A stretch of DNA of 26,001 nt, taken from positions 1 to 26,001 of the forward strand of contig SFNX01000015.1 of assembly GCA_004552595.1 (NCBI GenBank), in the 5' to 3' direction. The first letter of the stretch is position 1; every line of letters begins with the position of its first letter. Below, piece after piece: positions 14,627 through 20,825 of the stretch. Under the pieces are notes generated by a model. It made no database searches, was not told the origin of the DNA, and saw only the letters and a list, made by a program, of their open reading frames with translations. Source of the DNA: Lachnospiraceae bacterium. GTDB lineage: Bacteria > Bacillota > Clostridia > Lachnospirales > Lachnospiraceae. Both the position numbers and the translations under genes were made by a program.

Positions 14627-15268
14627 ATGAAAATCATTATGCTTGGTGCACCGGGTGCAGGAAAGGGAACACAGGCTAAGCAGATTGCAGCTAAGTATGA
14701 AATCCCACACATTTCAACAGGAGATATTTTCAGAGCTAACATTAAAGAGGGAACAGCTCTTGGAATGGAAGCAAAGTCATATATGGATAAGGGACAGCTT
14801 GTTCCTGATGAGCTTACAGTTAAGATACTTCTTGACAGAGTAAGCAAGGATGATTGTAAGAACGGATATGTTCTTGATGGTTTCCCAAGAACTATTCCAC
14901 AGGCAGATGTTTTAGACAAGGCAGTTTCAGAGCTTAATGACAAGATTGATTACGCGATCAATGTTGATGTTAAAGATGATAATATAATAAGGAGAATGTC
15001 CGGAAGACGAGCATGTCTTAACTGCGGTGCAACATATCATATAGTAAATGTTCCGCCTAAGAAAGAGGGAATCTGTGATACATGTGGTTCTGAGCTTGTT
15101 ATCCGTGATGATGATAAGGAAGAAACAGTTAAGGCAAGACTTCTTGCATACCATGAGCAGACTCAGCCGCTTATTGATTACTATAACAATAAGGGAATAT
15201 TAAAAGAGGTTGACGGTACAAAGGATATGAACGATGTATTTGCTGATATCGTGAATATTTTAGGATAA
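14627..15268 (+). CDS. adk: Adenylate kinase (zinc-lid type)
   Basis: Adenylate kinase interconverts ATP + AMP and 2 ADP in the cytoplasm. The 213 residues have the P-loop GAPGAGKGTQ (7-16), the AMP-binding TGDIFRA segment (31-37) and DGFPRT (84-89). The lid carries a zinc site of four cysteines, C130, C133, C150 and C153, common in Gram-positive enzymes and absent in E. coli. A CGGAGG site precedes the ATG. Placement between secY and map is the usual Firmicutes order. Confidence 0.98.
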   Translation: MKIIMLGAPGAGKGTQAKQIAAKYEIPHISTGDIFRANIKEGTALGMEAKSYMDKGQLVPDELTVKILLDRVSKDDCKNGYVLDGFPRTIPQADVLDKAVSELNDKIDYAINVDVKDDNIIRRMSGRRACLNCGATYHIVNVPPKKEGICDTCGSELVIRDDDKEETVKARLLAYHEQTQPLIDYYNNKGILKEVDGTKDMNDVFADIVNILG

Positions 15269-15296
15269 GAAGCGATTTGGCTCTTAGGAGGAAATC

Positions 15297-16055
15297 ATGG
15301 GAGTATCAATTAAGTCGGCAAGAGAAATCGAACTGATGAGAGAGTCATGTAAAAGACTCGAATACGTACATAAAGAACTTGGAAATCACATTAAGCCCGG
15401 TATTTCTACATATGAAATAAATAAAATCGGCGAAAGGCTCATAAGAGAGCAGGGCGGAATTCCTAACTTCCTTAATTATAACGGATACCCTGCGGCAATA
15501 TGTACATCAGTTAATGAAGAAGTTGTTCACGGTATTCCAAAGAAAGAAGTAATTCTTAAGGATGGCGATATCATAAGCCTTGATGCCGGACTAATTTACA
15601 AAGGATATCATTCTGATGCGGCAAGAACACATCTTGTAGGAAATGTTTCAGATGAAGTAAAACAACTTGTAGAAGTTACAAAGCAGGCATTTTTCGAAGG
15701 AATCAAATATGCGAAGCCGGGATATCATCTTCATGATATATCAAATGCAATAGATGATTATGTATCACAGTTTGGATACGGAATCGTAAGAGCGTTAGTC
15801 GGACACGGAATAGGAACTTCACTTCATGAGGACCCACAGATTCCAAATTACAGGCAGAAAAGAAGAGGAGTTCTCTTAAGAGCAGGAATGACTCTTGCAA
15901 TAGAGCCGATGATTAATTTAGGAACATGGGATGTTGAATTTTTGGATGATGACTGGACGGTAGTATCAAAAGATAATTCACCGTCAGCACATTATGAAAA
16001 TACGGTTCTTATTACAGAATCGGAACCGGAAATATTAACTTTAGGCAATTTTTAG
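15297..16055 (+). CDS. map: Methionine aminopeptidase type I
   Basis: This metalloenzyme removes the initiator methionine from nascent proteins. The 252 residues keep every metal ligand and catalytic residue: H79 (VVHGIP), D96 (SLDAGL), D107 (HSDAARTH), H170 (VGHGIGTSLHEDP), E203 (AIEPM) and E234 (HYENTVLIT). It is the short type I form without an N-terminal SH3-binding or zinc extension. The ATG at 15297 follows TTAGGAGGAA. infA starts only 16 nt downstream. Confidence 0.98.
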   Translation: MGVSIKSAREIELMRESCKRLEYVHKELGNHIKPGISTYEINKIGERLIREQGGIPNFLNYNGYPAAICTSVNEEVVHGIPKKEVILKDGDIISLDAGLIYKGYHSDAARTHLVGNVSDEVKQLVEVTKQAFFEGIKYAKPGYHLHDISNAIDDYVSQFGYGIVRALVGHGIGTSLHEDPQIPNYRQKRRGVLLRAGMTLAIEPMINLGTWDVEFLDDDWTVVSKDNSPSAHYENTVLITESEPEILTLGNF

Positions 16056-16071
16056 AAAAGGAGAAATGTTA

Positions 16072-16290
16072 ATGTCAAAGTCTGATGTAATCGAACTTGA
16101 AGGAACAGTAGTAGAAAAGCTTCCAAATGCAATGTTTAGAGTAAAGCTTGAAAATGATCATGAAGTATTAGCTCATATTAGCGGTAAGCTGCGTATGAAC
16201 TTTATCAGAATCCTTCCGGGAGATAAGGTAACATTAGAAATGAGTCCATATGATCTTTCAAAAGGAAGAATCATCTGGAGAGATAAATAA
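16072..16290 (+). CDS. infA: Translation initiation factor IF-1
   Basis: IF-1 is an S1-type OB-fold protein that occupies the 30S A site during initiation. The 72 residues match the usual bacterial length exactly, from SKSDVIELEGTV to SPYDLSKGRIIWRDK. An upstream in-frame ATG at 16066 lies only 2 nt from the AAAAGGAG site, while the ATG at 16072 is 8 nt away and gives the canonical N-terminus, so 16072 was chosen. There is no KOW-domain gene between map and infA, which some clostridia have. Confidence 0.97.
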   Translation: MSKSDVIELEGTVVEKLPNAMFRVKLENDHEVLAHISGKLRMNFIRILPGDKVTLEMSPYDLSKGRIIWRDK

Positions 16291-16307
16291 TATAAATAAA
16301 ATTACCA

Positions 16308-16356
16308 AAATTTCGTGAATATTTTTGTTGCTATTTCCGAAATTTAGTAATATAAT
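16308..16356 (+). promoter_or_regulatory. Internal promoter before rpmJ with flanking dyad
   Basis: TTGCTA (16328-16333) is 17 nt upstream of a perfect -10 box TATAAT (16351-16356), predicting a start near 16363. An 8-bp inverted repeat AAATTTCG (16308-16315) / CGAAATTT (16338-16345) with a 22-nt spacer straddles the -35 and ends in the promoter spacer. The promoter would supply rpmJ and the alpha-operon genes independently. The dyad could be a repressor site or a terminator-like hairpin for infA, but it has no following T-run. Confidence 0.6.
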
Positions 16357-16393
16357 TAAACTCGGTCTTTTTTCAGAAAGGAGGTATTTTACC

Positions 16394-16507
16394 ATGAAAG
16401 TAAGATCATCAGTAAAGCCTATGTGCGAAAAGTGCAAGGTAATCAGAAGAAAAGGAAAGATCAGAATTATCTGCGAAAATCCTAAGCATAAGCAGGTGCA
16501 GGGTTAA
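16394..16507 (+). CDS. rpmJ: 50S ribosomal protein L36, zinc type
   Basis: L36 is the smallest 50S protein, binding near the L10-L12 stalk base. The 37 residues KVRSSVKPMCEKCKVIRRKG onward carry the zinc ligands C11, C14, C27 and H32, so this is the zinc-bound form. The frame is open upstream, but AAAGGAGG (16378-16385) and the family length fix the ATG at 16394. A promoter lies just upstream, and a 231-nt structured gap separates it from rpsM. Confidence 0.97.
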   Translation: MKVRSSVKPMCEKCKVIRRKGKIRIICENPKHKQVQG

Positions 16508-16738
16508 TTTGATTTCTAAGGAAATCAAGTTGCAGTTTGTGTGAAATTGCAGATGATTTTGAACTTAAATCATAGATAGTGTCTCATCGAGCCTGTCTAC
16601 GATTGATCCCGCTAAAGCGGACAAACCCCTAGTTCATCCGGCGGTTATGGATGACATCTTCAAGGGGCGGCACTCCATGAGAGTGACCCATTCAATTTGT
16701 AACCGACATGCCATTAAGGCAAGAAAGAGAGGAAAATT
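16508..16738 (+). promoter_or_regulatory. Structured RNA leader between rpmJ and rpsM
   Basis: The gap has a chain of hairpins: TTGATTTC/GAAATCAA (16509-16516/16521-16528), GCAGTTT/AAATTGC (16532-16538/16544-16550), ATGATTT/AAATCAT (16553-16559/16567-16573), TCATCG with a bulged CGATTGA (16584-16589/16600-16606), CCGC/GCGG (16609-16612/16617-16620), CCCCT/AGGGG (16626-16630/16663-16667) enclosing TCATCC/GGATGA (16634-16639/16649-16654), and CACTC/GAGTG (16671-16675/16681-16685). No T-run follows. The position is that of the S4-binding leader of the E. coli alpha operon. A protein ligand is inference. Confidence 0.6.
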
Positions 16739-17107
16739 ATGGCTCGTATTTCAGGTGTTGATTTACCTAGAGACAAGCGTGTCGAGATCGGACTTACATA
16801 TGTATACGGTATCGGCAGAAAGACAGCAACTGTAATTCTTGATAAGGCAGGAGTTAATCCTGATACACGTTGCAGAGACCTTACAGATGATGAGGTTAAA
16901 AAGATCAGTGAGATTATTGACGCTGAGTACACTGTAGAAGGTGACTTACGTAGAGAAGTCGCTATGAACATCAAGAGACTTCAGGAAATCGGATGCTACA
17001 GAGGTATTCGTCATCGTAAGGGACTTCCTGTTCGTGGTCAGAAGACTAAGACAAATGCAAGAACTCGTAAGGGTCCAAAGAGAACAGTAGCAAATAAGAA
17101 GAAATAG
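16739..17107 (+). CDS. rpsM: 30S ribosomal protein S13
   Basis: S13 lies in the 30S head, contacts the P-site tRNA and forms bridges to L5. The 122 residues start MARISGVDLPRDKRVEIGLTYV-like at shorter extent (ARISGVDLPRDKR), contain the helix-two-turn-helix region and the C-terminal GLPVRGQKTKTNARTRKG tail that reaches the tRNA. The ribosome site is AGAGAGGAAA. It heads the alpha-operon group rpsM-rpsK-rpsD-rpoA-rplQ. Confidence 0.98.
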   Translation: MARISGVDLPRDKRVEIGLTYVYGIGRKTATVILDKAGVNPDTRCRDLTDDEVKKISEIIDAEYTVEGDLRREVAMNIKRLQEIGCYRGIRHRKGLPVRGQKTKTNARTRKGPKRTVANKKK

Positions 17108-17136
17108 TAAAAATTAGAAAGTAGGTTAGTTTTATT

Positions 17137-17529
17137 ATGGCAAAAAACGTTAAGAAAGTAACAAAAAAACGTGTCAAGAAAAACGTTGAACGTGGACAGG
17201 CACATATCCAGGCATCTTTCAATAACACAATCGTTACATTAACAGATGCTGAAGGAAATGCTCTTTCATGGGCAAGTGCTGGTGGTCTTGGATTCAGAGG
17301 TTCAAGGAAATCTACTCCATATGCAGCTCAGATGGCAGCAGAGACAGCTACAAAGGCAGCTTTAGTACATGGTCTTAAGTATGTGGATGTATTTGTTAAG
17401 GGACCTGGTTCAGGACGTGAAGCAGCTATCAGAGCTTTAAATGCAACAGGACTTGAGGTTATATCTATCACAGATGTAACTCCTGTTCCTCACAACGGAT
17501 GTCGTCCTCCAAAGAGACGTCGCGTATAA
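17137..17529 (+). CDS. rpsK: 30S ribosomal protein S11
   Basis: S11 forms the 30S platform with S6 and S18 and lines the mRNA exit. The 130 residues have a basic N-terminus (VKKVTKKRVKKNVERGQAHI in part), the NNTIVTLTD segment and GPGSGREAAIRAL, and end DVTPVPHNGCRPPKRRRV. The ribosome site (AAAGTAGG) is weak compared with its neighbours. A 136-nt gap with a long hairpin follows before rpsD. Confidence 0.98.
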   Translation: MAKNVKKVTKKRVKKNVERGQAHIQASFNNTIVTLTDAEGNALSWASAGGLGFRGSRKSTPYAAQMAAETATKAALVHGLKYVDVFVKGPGSGREAAIRALNATGLEVISITDVTPVPHNGCRPPKRRRV

Positions 17530-17537
17530 TCAAGTTT

Positions 17538-17614
17538 GATAACGCATAAGAGGGTGAAAATCCTCTTATGCGATTTATCGGTTTTATAAGTAACAGCCGG
17601 TTTCCGGCAAAACC
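17538..17614 (+). promoter_or_regulatory. Long hairpins between rpsK and rpsD (candidate S4 leader)
   Basis: CGCATAAGAGG (17543-17553) pairs perfectly with CCTCTTATGCG (17562-17572). The stem extends by GATAA/TTATC (17538-17542/17575-17579) across a 2-nt bulge, giving 16 bp. Next, GGTTTT (17580-17585) pairs with AAAACC (17609-17614) around GCCGG/CCGGC (17596-17600/17604-17608), with a 10-nt one-sided bulge. It lies 51 nt before rpsD. In B. subtilis and E. coli S4 regulates its own operon by binding mRNA leaders, so S4 is the obvious candidate ligand, by position only. Confidence 0.6.
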
Positions 17615-17665
17615 AGAAGGATGACGCACAATGTGTGTAAACTTCAAGAAAAGGAGAATATTAAA

Positions 17666-18259
17666 ATGGCAGTAAACAGAATTCCTGTGCTTAAAAGATG
17701 TAGAGCACTCGGCTTAGAGCCTATGTATTTAGGTATCAACAAAAAATCAAGAAGAACAAAACTTCACATGGGCAAGAAGCCTTCAGAATATGCGCTTCAG
17801 CTTCGTGAAAAGCAGAAAGCAAAATTCATCTATGGTGTACTCGAGAAGCCTTTCCGTAACTACTACAACAAGGCTGACCGTATGAAGGGTATGACAGGTG
17901 AAAACCTTATGACAATGCTTGAGTCAAGACTTGACAATGTTATCTTCCGTATGACATTTGCAAGAACACGTAAAGAGGCTCGTCAGATCGTTGGACATAA
18001 GCATGTATTAGTAAACGGTAAGGTTGTTAACATTCCATCATATCTTGTTAAGGCCGGAGATGTTATCGAAATTAAAGAAAAATGCAAAGGAATGCAGCGT
18101 TACAAGGACATCCAGGAAGTTACAAAGGCAAGACTTATTCCTGATTGGTTAGATGTTGACCAGGATGCGCTTAAGGGTACAATCAAAGAGTTACCTACTC
18201 GTGCTCAGATTGATGTTCCTGTAGACGAGATGCTTATCGTCGAGTTATATAGTAAGTAA
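17666..18259 (+). CDS. rpsD: 30S ribosomal protein S4
   Basis: S4 is a primary 16S rRNA binder that nucleates 30S assembly and often autoregulates. The 197-residue protein has the S4 N-terminal domain (RIPVLKRCRALGLEP) and the S4 RNA-binding domain (NVIFRMTFARTRKEARQIVGHKHVLVNG in part), ending EMLIVELYSK. It has only one cysteine in the N-terminal region, so it is the zinc-free form. The frame is open upstream to 17621, but AAAGGAG and family length support the ATG at 17666. rpoA follows after 26 nt. Confidence 0.98.
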   Translation: MAVNRIPVLKRCRALGLEPMYLGINKKSRRTKLHMGKKPSEYALQLREKQKAKFIYGVLEKPFRNYYNKADRMKGMTGENLMTMLESRLDNVIFRMTFARTRKEARQIVGHKHVLVNGKVVNIPSYLVKAGDVIEIKEKCKGMQRYKDIQEVTKARLIPDWLDVDQDALKGTIKELPTRAQIDVPVDEMLIVELYSK

Positions 18260-18285
18260 TTTATAAAGTATTGGAGGTACTTTGC

Positions 18286-19245
18286 ATGTTTGATTTTGAA
18301 AAGCCAAATATTGAGGTCGTTGAGATTTCAGATGATAAGAAGTACGGTAAATTTGTTGTTGAGCCACTCGAGAGAGGATATGGTATCACACTTGGTAATT
18401 CTCTTAGAAGAATTATGCTTTCATCACTTCCGGGTGCAGCAGTAAGCCAGGTTAAGATTGAAGGTGTATTACATGAGTTCTCATCTATTCCGGGAGTTAA
18501 GGAAGATGTTACAGAGATTATCATGAATATTAAGTCTCTTGCAATCAAAAACAAGAGCAATACAAATGAGCCTAAGACAGCTTATATTGATTTTTCCGGA
18601 GAAGGTGTAGTAACAGGTGCTGACGTTCAGTGTGACGGCGACATCGAGATTATGAATCCTGACCAGAAAATTGCTACTCTCAGTGGTGGTAAAGGTTCTA
18701 AACTTTATATGGAGCTTACTATTACAACCGGCAGAGGATACGTATCAGCAGATAAGAATAAGGGAGAGGATCTTCCAATCGGTGTTATTCCGATCGATTC
18801 AATCTACACACCTGCTACACGTGTAAATATGACAGTTGAGAACACTCGTGTCGGTCAGATGACAGATTACGACAAGCTTACATTAGATGTATATACTAAT
18901 GGAACTTTAGAGCCTGACGAGGCTGTAAGCCTTGCAGCTAAAGTATTATCAGAGCATCTTTCACTTTTCATTGACTTATCTGAAAATGCTAAGACAGCAG
19001 AAGTTATGACTAAGAAGGAAGAAAACGGATTTACTAAGGTTCTTGAAATGACAATTGATGAACTTGACTTATCTCCAAGAGCATACAACTGCTTAAAGAG
19101 AGCCGGCATCAATACAGTCGAAGAGCTTACAAAGAAAACATCAGATGACATGATGAAGATCAGAAACCTTGGTCGTAAGTCTCTTGACCAGGTTCTTGAG
19201 AAGCTTGAAGAGCTCGGACTTCATCTTGATGTATCAGAGGAATAA
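18286..19245 (+). CDS. rpoA: DNA-directed RNA polymerase subunit alpha
   Basis: The alpha subunit dimerises to start RNA polymerase assembly and contacts UP elements and activators through its C-terminal domain. The 319 residues have the N-terminal domain (PLERGYGITLGNSLRRIMLSS near residue 30) and, after a linker, the alpha-CTD (LDLSPRAYNCLKRAGI and IRNLGRKSLDQVLEKL) with its helix-hairpin-helix. The frame opens at a TTG at 18271, but TTGGAGG (18271-18277) is the ribosome site itself and MFDFEKPNIE at 18286 is the family start. A 113-nt gap precedes rplQ. Confidence 0.98.
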   Translation: MFDFEKPNIEVVEISDDKKYGKFVVEPLERGYGITLGNSLRRIMLSSLPGAAVSQVKIEGVLHEFSSIPGVKEDVTEIIMNIKSLAIKNKSNTNEPKTAYIDFSGEGVVTGADVQCDGDIEIMNPDQKIATLSGGKGSKLYMELTITTGRGYVSADKNKGEDLPIGVIPIDSIYTPATRVNMTVENTRVGQMTDYDKLTLDVYTNGTLEPDEAVSLAAKVLSEHLSLFIDLSENAKTAEVMTKKEENGFTKVLEMTIDELDLSPRAYNCLKRAGINTVEELTKKTSDDMMKIRNLGRKSLDQVLEKLEELGLHLDVSEE

Positions 19246-19263
19246 TTATTATTTCTCACTACT

Positions 19264-19334
19264 GTCGCGATAAATCCAAAAGGTACGCGACGGCGTAACT
19301 CACAGTTTGGCGGATAAGACCAAAAGGCACCGCC
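19264..19334 (+). promoter_or_regulatory. Tandem hairpin pair with near-identical loops, upstream of rplQ
   Basis: Hairpin 1 pairs GTCGCG (19264-19269) with CGCGAC (19286-19291), extendable by CT/GG. Hairpin 2 pairs GGCGG (19309-19313) with CCGCC (19330-19334). The two 16-nt loops, ATAAATCCAAAAGGTA (19270-19285) and ATAAGACCAAAAGGCA (19314-19329), agree at 13 of 16 positions, and each contains CC-AAAA-GG, a 2-bp mini-stem with an AAAA loop. The stems differ in sequence while pairing is kept, as expected for a structural RNA motif. L17 autoregulation is possible but unproven. Confidence 0.7.
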
Positions 19335-19358
19335 GGATATTAAATGGAGGGAATTAAA

Positions 19359-19898
19359 ATGGCTAAGTACAGAAAATTAGGAAGAACATCAGACCAGAGA
19401 AAGGCACTTCTTCGTAACCAGGTAACACAGCTTATCTACAAGGGTAAGATCATTACAACAGAAGCTAAGGCTAAGGAAATCAGAAAGATAGCTGAGTCAA
19501 TGATTGCACTTGCAATTAAGGAAAAGGACAACTTTGAAGAGGTTGAAGTTTCAGCTAAGGTTCCTGTAAAGGACAAGGATGGCAAGCGCGTTAAGGAAGT
19601 TGTTGACGGTAAGAAGGTTACTAAGTTTGATACAGTAACAAAGAAGATTAAGAAGGATAAGCCTTCAAGACTTCATGCAAGACGTCAGATGTTAAAGACT
19701 TTATATTCTGTAAAGGAAGTACCTACAGGTATCGCAGCAGGACGTAAGAAGAATACAAAGGATATCGATTTAGTTGCTAAGTTATTCGACGAAATCGCTC
19801 CAAAGTATGAAGGACGTCAGGGTGGTTACACAAGAATCGTTAAGATTGGACCACGTAAGGGTGACGCTGCTATGCAGGTTCTTATCGAGTTAGTATAA
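19359..19898 (+). CDS. rplQ: 50S ribosomal protein L17, with lineage-type insertion
   Basis: L17 lies at the tunnel exit side of the 50S subunit. The protein is 179 residues long against about 120-127 in B. subtilis and E. coli. The core is intact: RKLGRTSDQRKALLRNQV at the start and APKYEGRQGGYTRIVKIGPR and ELV at the end. The extra length is one highly charged insertion at about residues 57-103, rich in Lys, Glu, Asp and Val, between the ITTEAKAKEIR helix region and LHARRQMLKTLY. The frame opens upstream at 19344, but GGAGG (19346-19350) and MAKYRKLG set the ATG at 19359. It is the last gene before a strong terminator. Confidence 0.96.
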   Translation: MAKYRKLGRTSDQRKALLRNQVTQLIYKGKIITTEAKAKEIRKIAESMIALAIKEKDNFEEVEVSAKVPVKDKDGKRVKEVVDGKKVTKFDTVTKKIKKDKPSRLHARRQMLKTLYSVKEVPTGIAAGRKKNTKDIDLVAKLFDEIAPKYEGRQGGYTRIVKIGPRKGDAAMQVLIELV

Positions 19899-19912
19899 TT
19901 TTTAGCTAAAAT

Positions 19913-19943
19913 AAAGGCATCGGTTTTATCCGATGCCTTTTTT
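19913..19943 (+). terminator. Intrinsic terminator after rplQ
   Basis: AAAGGCATCGG (19913-19923) pairs perfectly with CCGATGCCTTT (19930-19940) around a 6-nt TTTTAT loop, giving an 11-bp stem ending in T6 (19938-19943). It lies 14 nt after the rplQ stop and ends the superoperon. Its stem overlaps the region where a -35 box for the next promoter would be. Confidence 0.93.
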
Positions 19944-19944
19944 A

Positions 19945-19953
19945 TGATATAAT
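19945..19953 (+). promoter_or_regulatory. Extended -10 promoter of ecfA1
   Basis: TGATATAAT (19945-19953) is a perfect extended -10 box (TGn plus TATAAT). The -35 position (19925-19930, TTTATC) is poor, as is typical of extended -10 promoters. A start 6-8 nt downstream would be at 19959-19961, directly before the ATG of ecfA1 at 19963. Confidence 0.75.
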
Positions 19954-19962
19954 GCAAAAGTT

Positions 19963-20814
19963 ATGGATTTAATTAAGGCAAAAAACTTAATATTTGACTA
20001 TATCAGAAGAGATAAAGACGGCGAAGTCGACGGAGTTACACGTGCTGTAAATAATGTTAATTTGTCGGTAAAGCAGGGCGATTTTATTGCAATACTCGGG
20101 CATAACGGCTCCGGTAAGTCAACCTTTGCAAAACATATCAATTCGATTTTGCATCCGACGGAAGGAACTATATATGTTGATGGCAAAGACACGAGGGACG
20201 AGCAATATTTGTGGGATATCAGGCAGACTGCCGGCATGGTTTTCCAAAATCCCGACAACCAGATAATTGGAACAGTTGTCGAAGAGGATGTTGGTTTTGG
20301 CCCTGAAAACATGGGAGTGCCAACGAAGGAAATCTGGGAGAGAGTTTACGAGAGCCTCAATATTGTAGGCATGTATGAATACAGAAAAAAGAGTCCGAAT
20401 AAACTTTCCGGCGGCCAGAAGCAGCGTGTATCAATAGCCGGTGTACTTGCAATGCATCCAAAATGTATAATACTTGACGAACCGACTGCAATGCTTGACC
20501 CTGTTGGAAGAAAAGAAGTAATCCGTGCTGTAAGAGCACTTAATGATGTTGAAAAGATTACTGTAATATTAATTACTCATTACATGGAGGAGGCAATATA
20601 TGCTGACAGAATATATGTAATGGATAAAGGCAGCATTGTTCTTGAGGGAGAACCGCATGAAGTATTTGAGCAGGTTGACAGATTAGAACAGTTGAGTCTT
20701 AGCGTTCCTGAAGCTACTAAGATGGCACATGAGCTTAGAAGAAAAGGTGTGCCTCTTAAAGAAGGTATAATTTCAGAGGATGAACTCGTAAGTGAACTTA
20801 TGAAAATACTATAG
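19963..20814 (+). CDS. ecfA1: ECF transporter ATPase A1
   Basis: One of the two ABC ATPases of the energy-coupling-factor module, which powers uptake of vitamins and metals by interchangeable S components. The 283 residues have Walker A GHNGSGKST (46-54), Q95 in FQNPDNQ, signature LSGGQ (148-152), Walker B CIILDEP (168-174) and switch H206. FQNPDNQ is the typical A1 form. The ATG at 19963 gives the usual N-terminus (MDLIKAKNLIFDY), yet no Shine-Dalgarno precedes it and the promoter -10 ends 9 nt upstream, so the mRNA may be leaderless. ecfA2 follows after 11 nt. Confidence 0.95.
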   Translation: MDLIKAKNLIFDYIRRDKDGEVDGVTRAVNNVNLSVKQGDFIAILGHNGSGKSTFAKHINSILHPTEGTIYVDGKDTRDEQYLWDIRQTAGMVFQNPDNQIIGTVVEEDVGFGPENMGVPTKEIWERVYESLNIVGMYEYRKKSPNKLSGGQKQRVSIAGVLAMHPKCIILDEPTAMLDPVGRKEVIRAVRALNDVEKITVILITHYMEEAIYADRIYVMDKGSIVLEGEPHEVFEQVDRLEQLSLSVPEATKMAHELRRKGVPLKEGIISEDELVSELMKIL

Positions 20815-20825
20815 ATAGGGAAAAA

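Noticed and set aside
16066..16071. Upstream ATG of infA
   Set aside because: It lies 2 nt from the Shine-Dalgarno sequence; the ATG at 16072 has proper spacing and gives the 72-residue IF-1.
17621..17665. N-terminal extension of rpsD
   Set aside because: No ribosome site before 17621, the AAAGGAG at 17650-17656 serves the ATG at 17666, and S4 starts MAVNRIP.
18271..18285. TTG start for rpoA
   Set aside because: The TTG is part of the ribosome-binding sequence; MFDFEKP at 18286 is the family N-terminus.
19344..19358. Upstream ATG of rplQ
   Set aside because: This ATG overlaps the GGAGG ribosome site of the true start at 19359.
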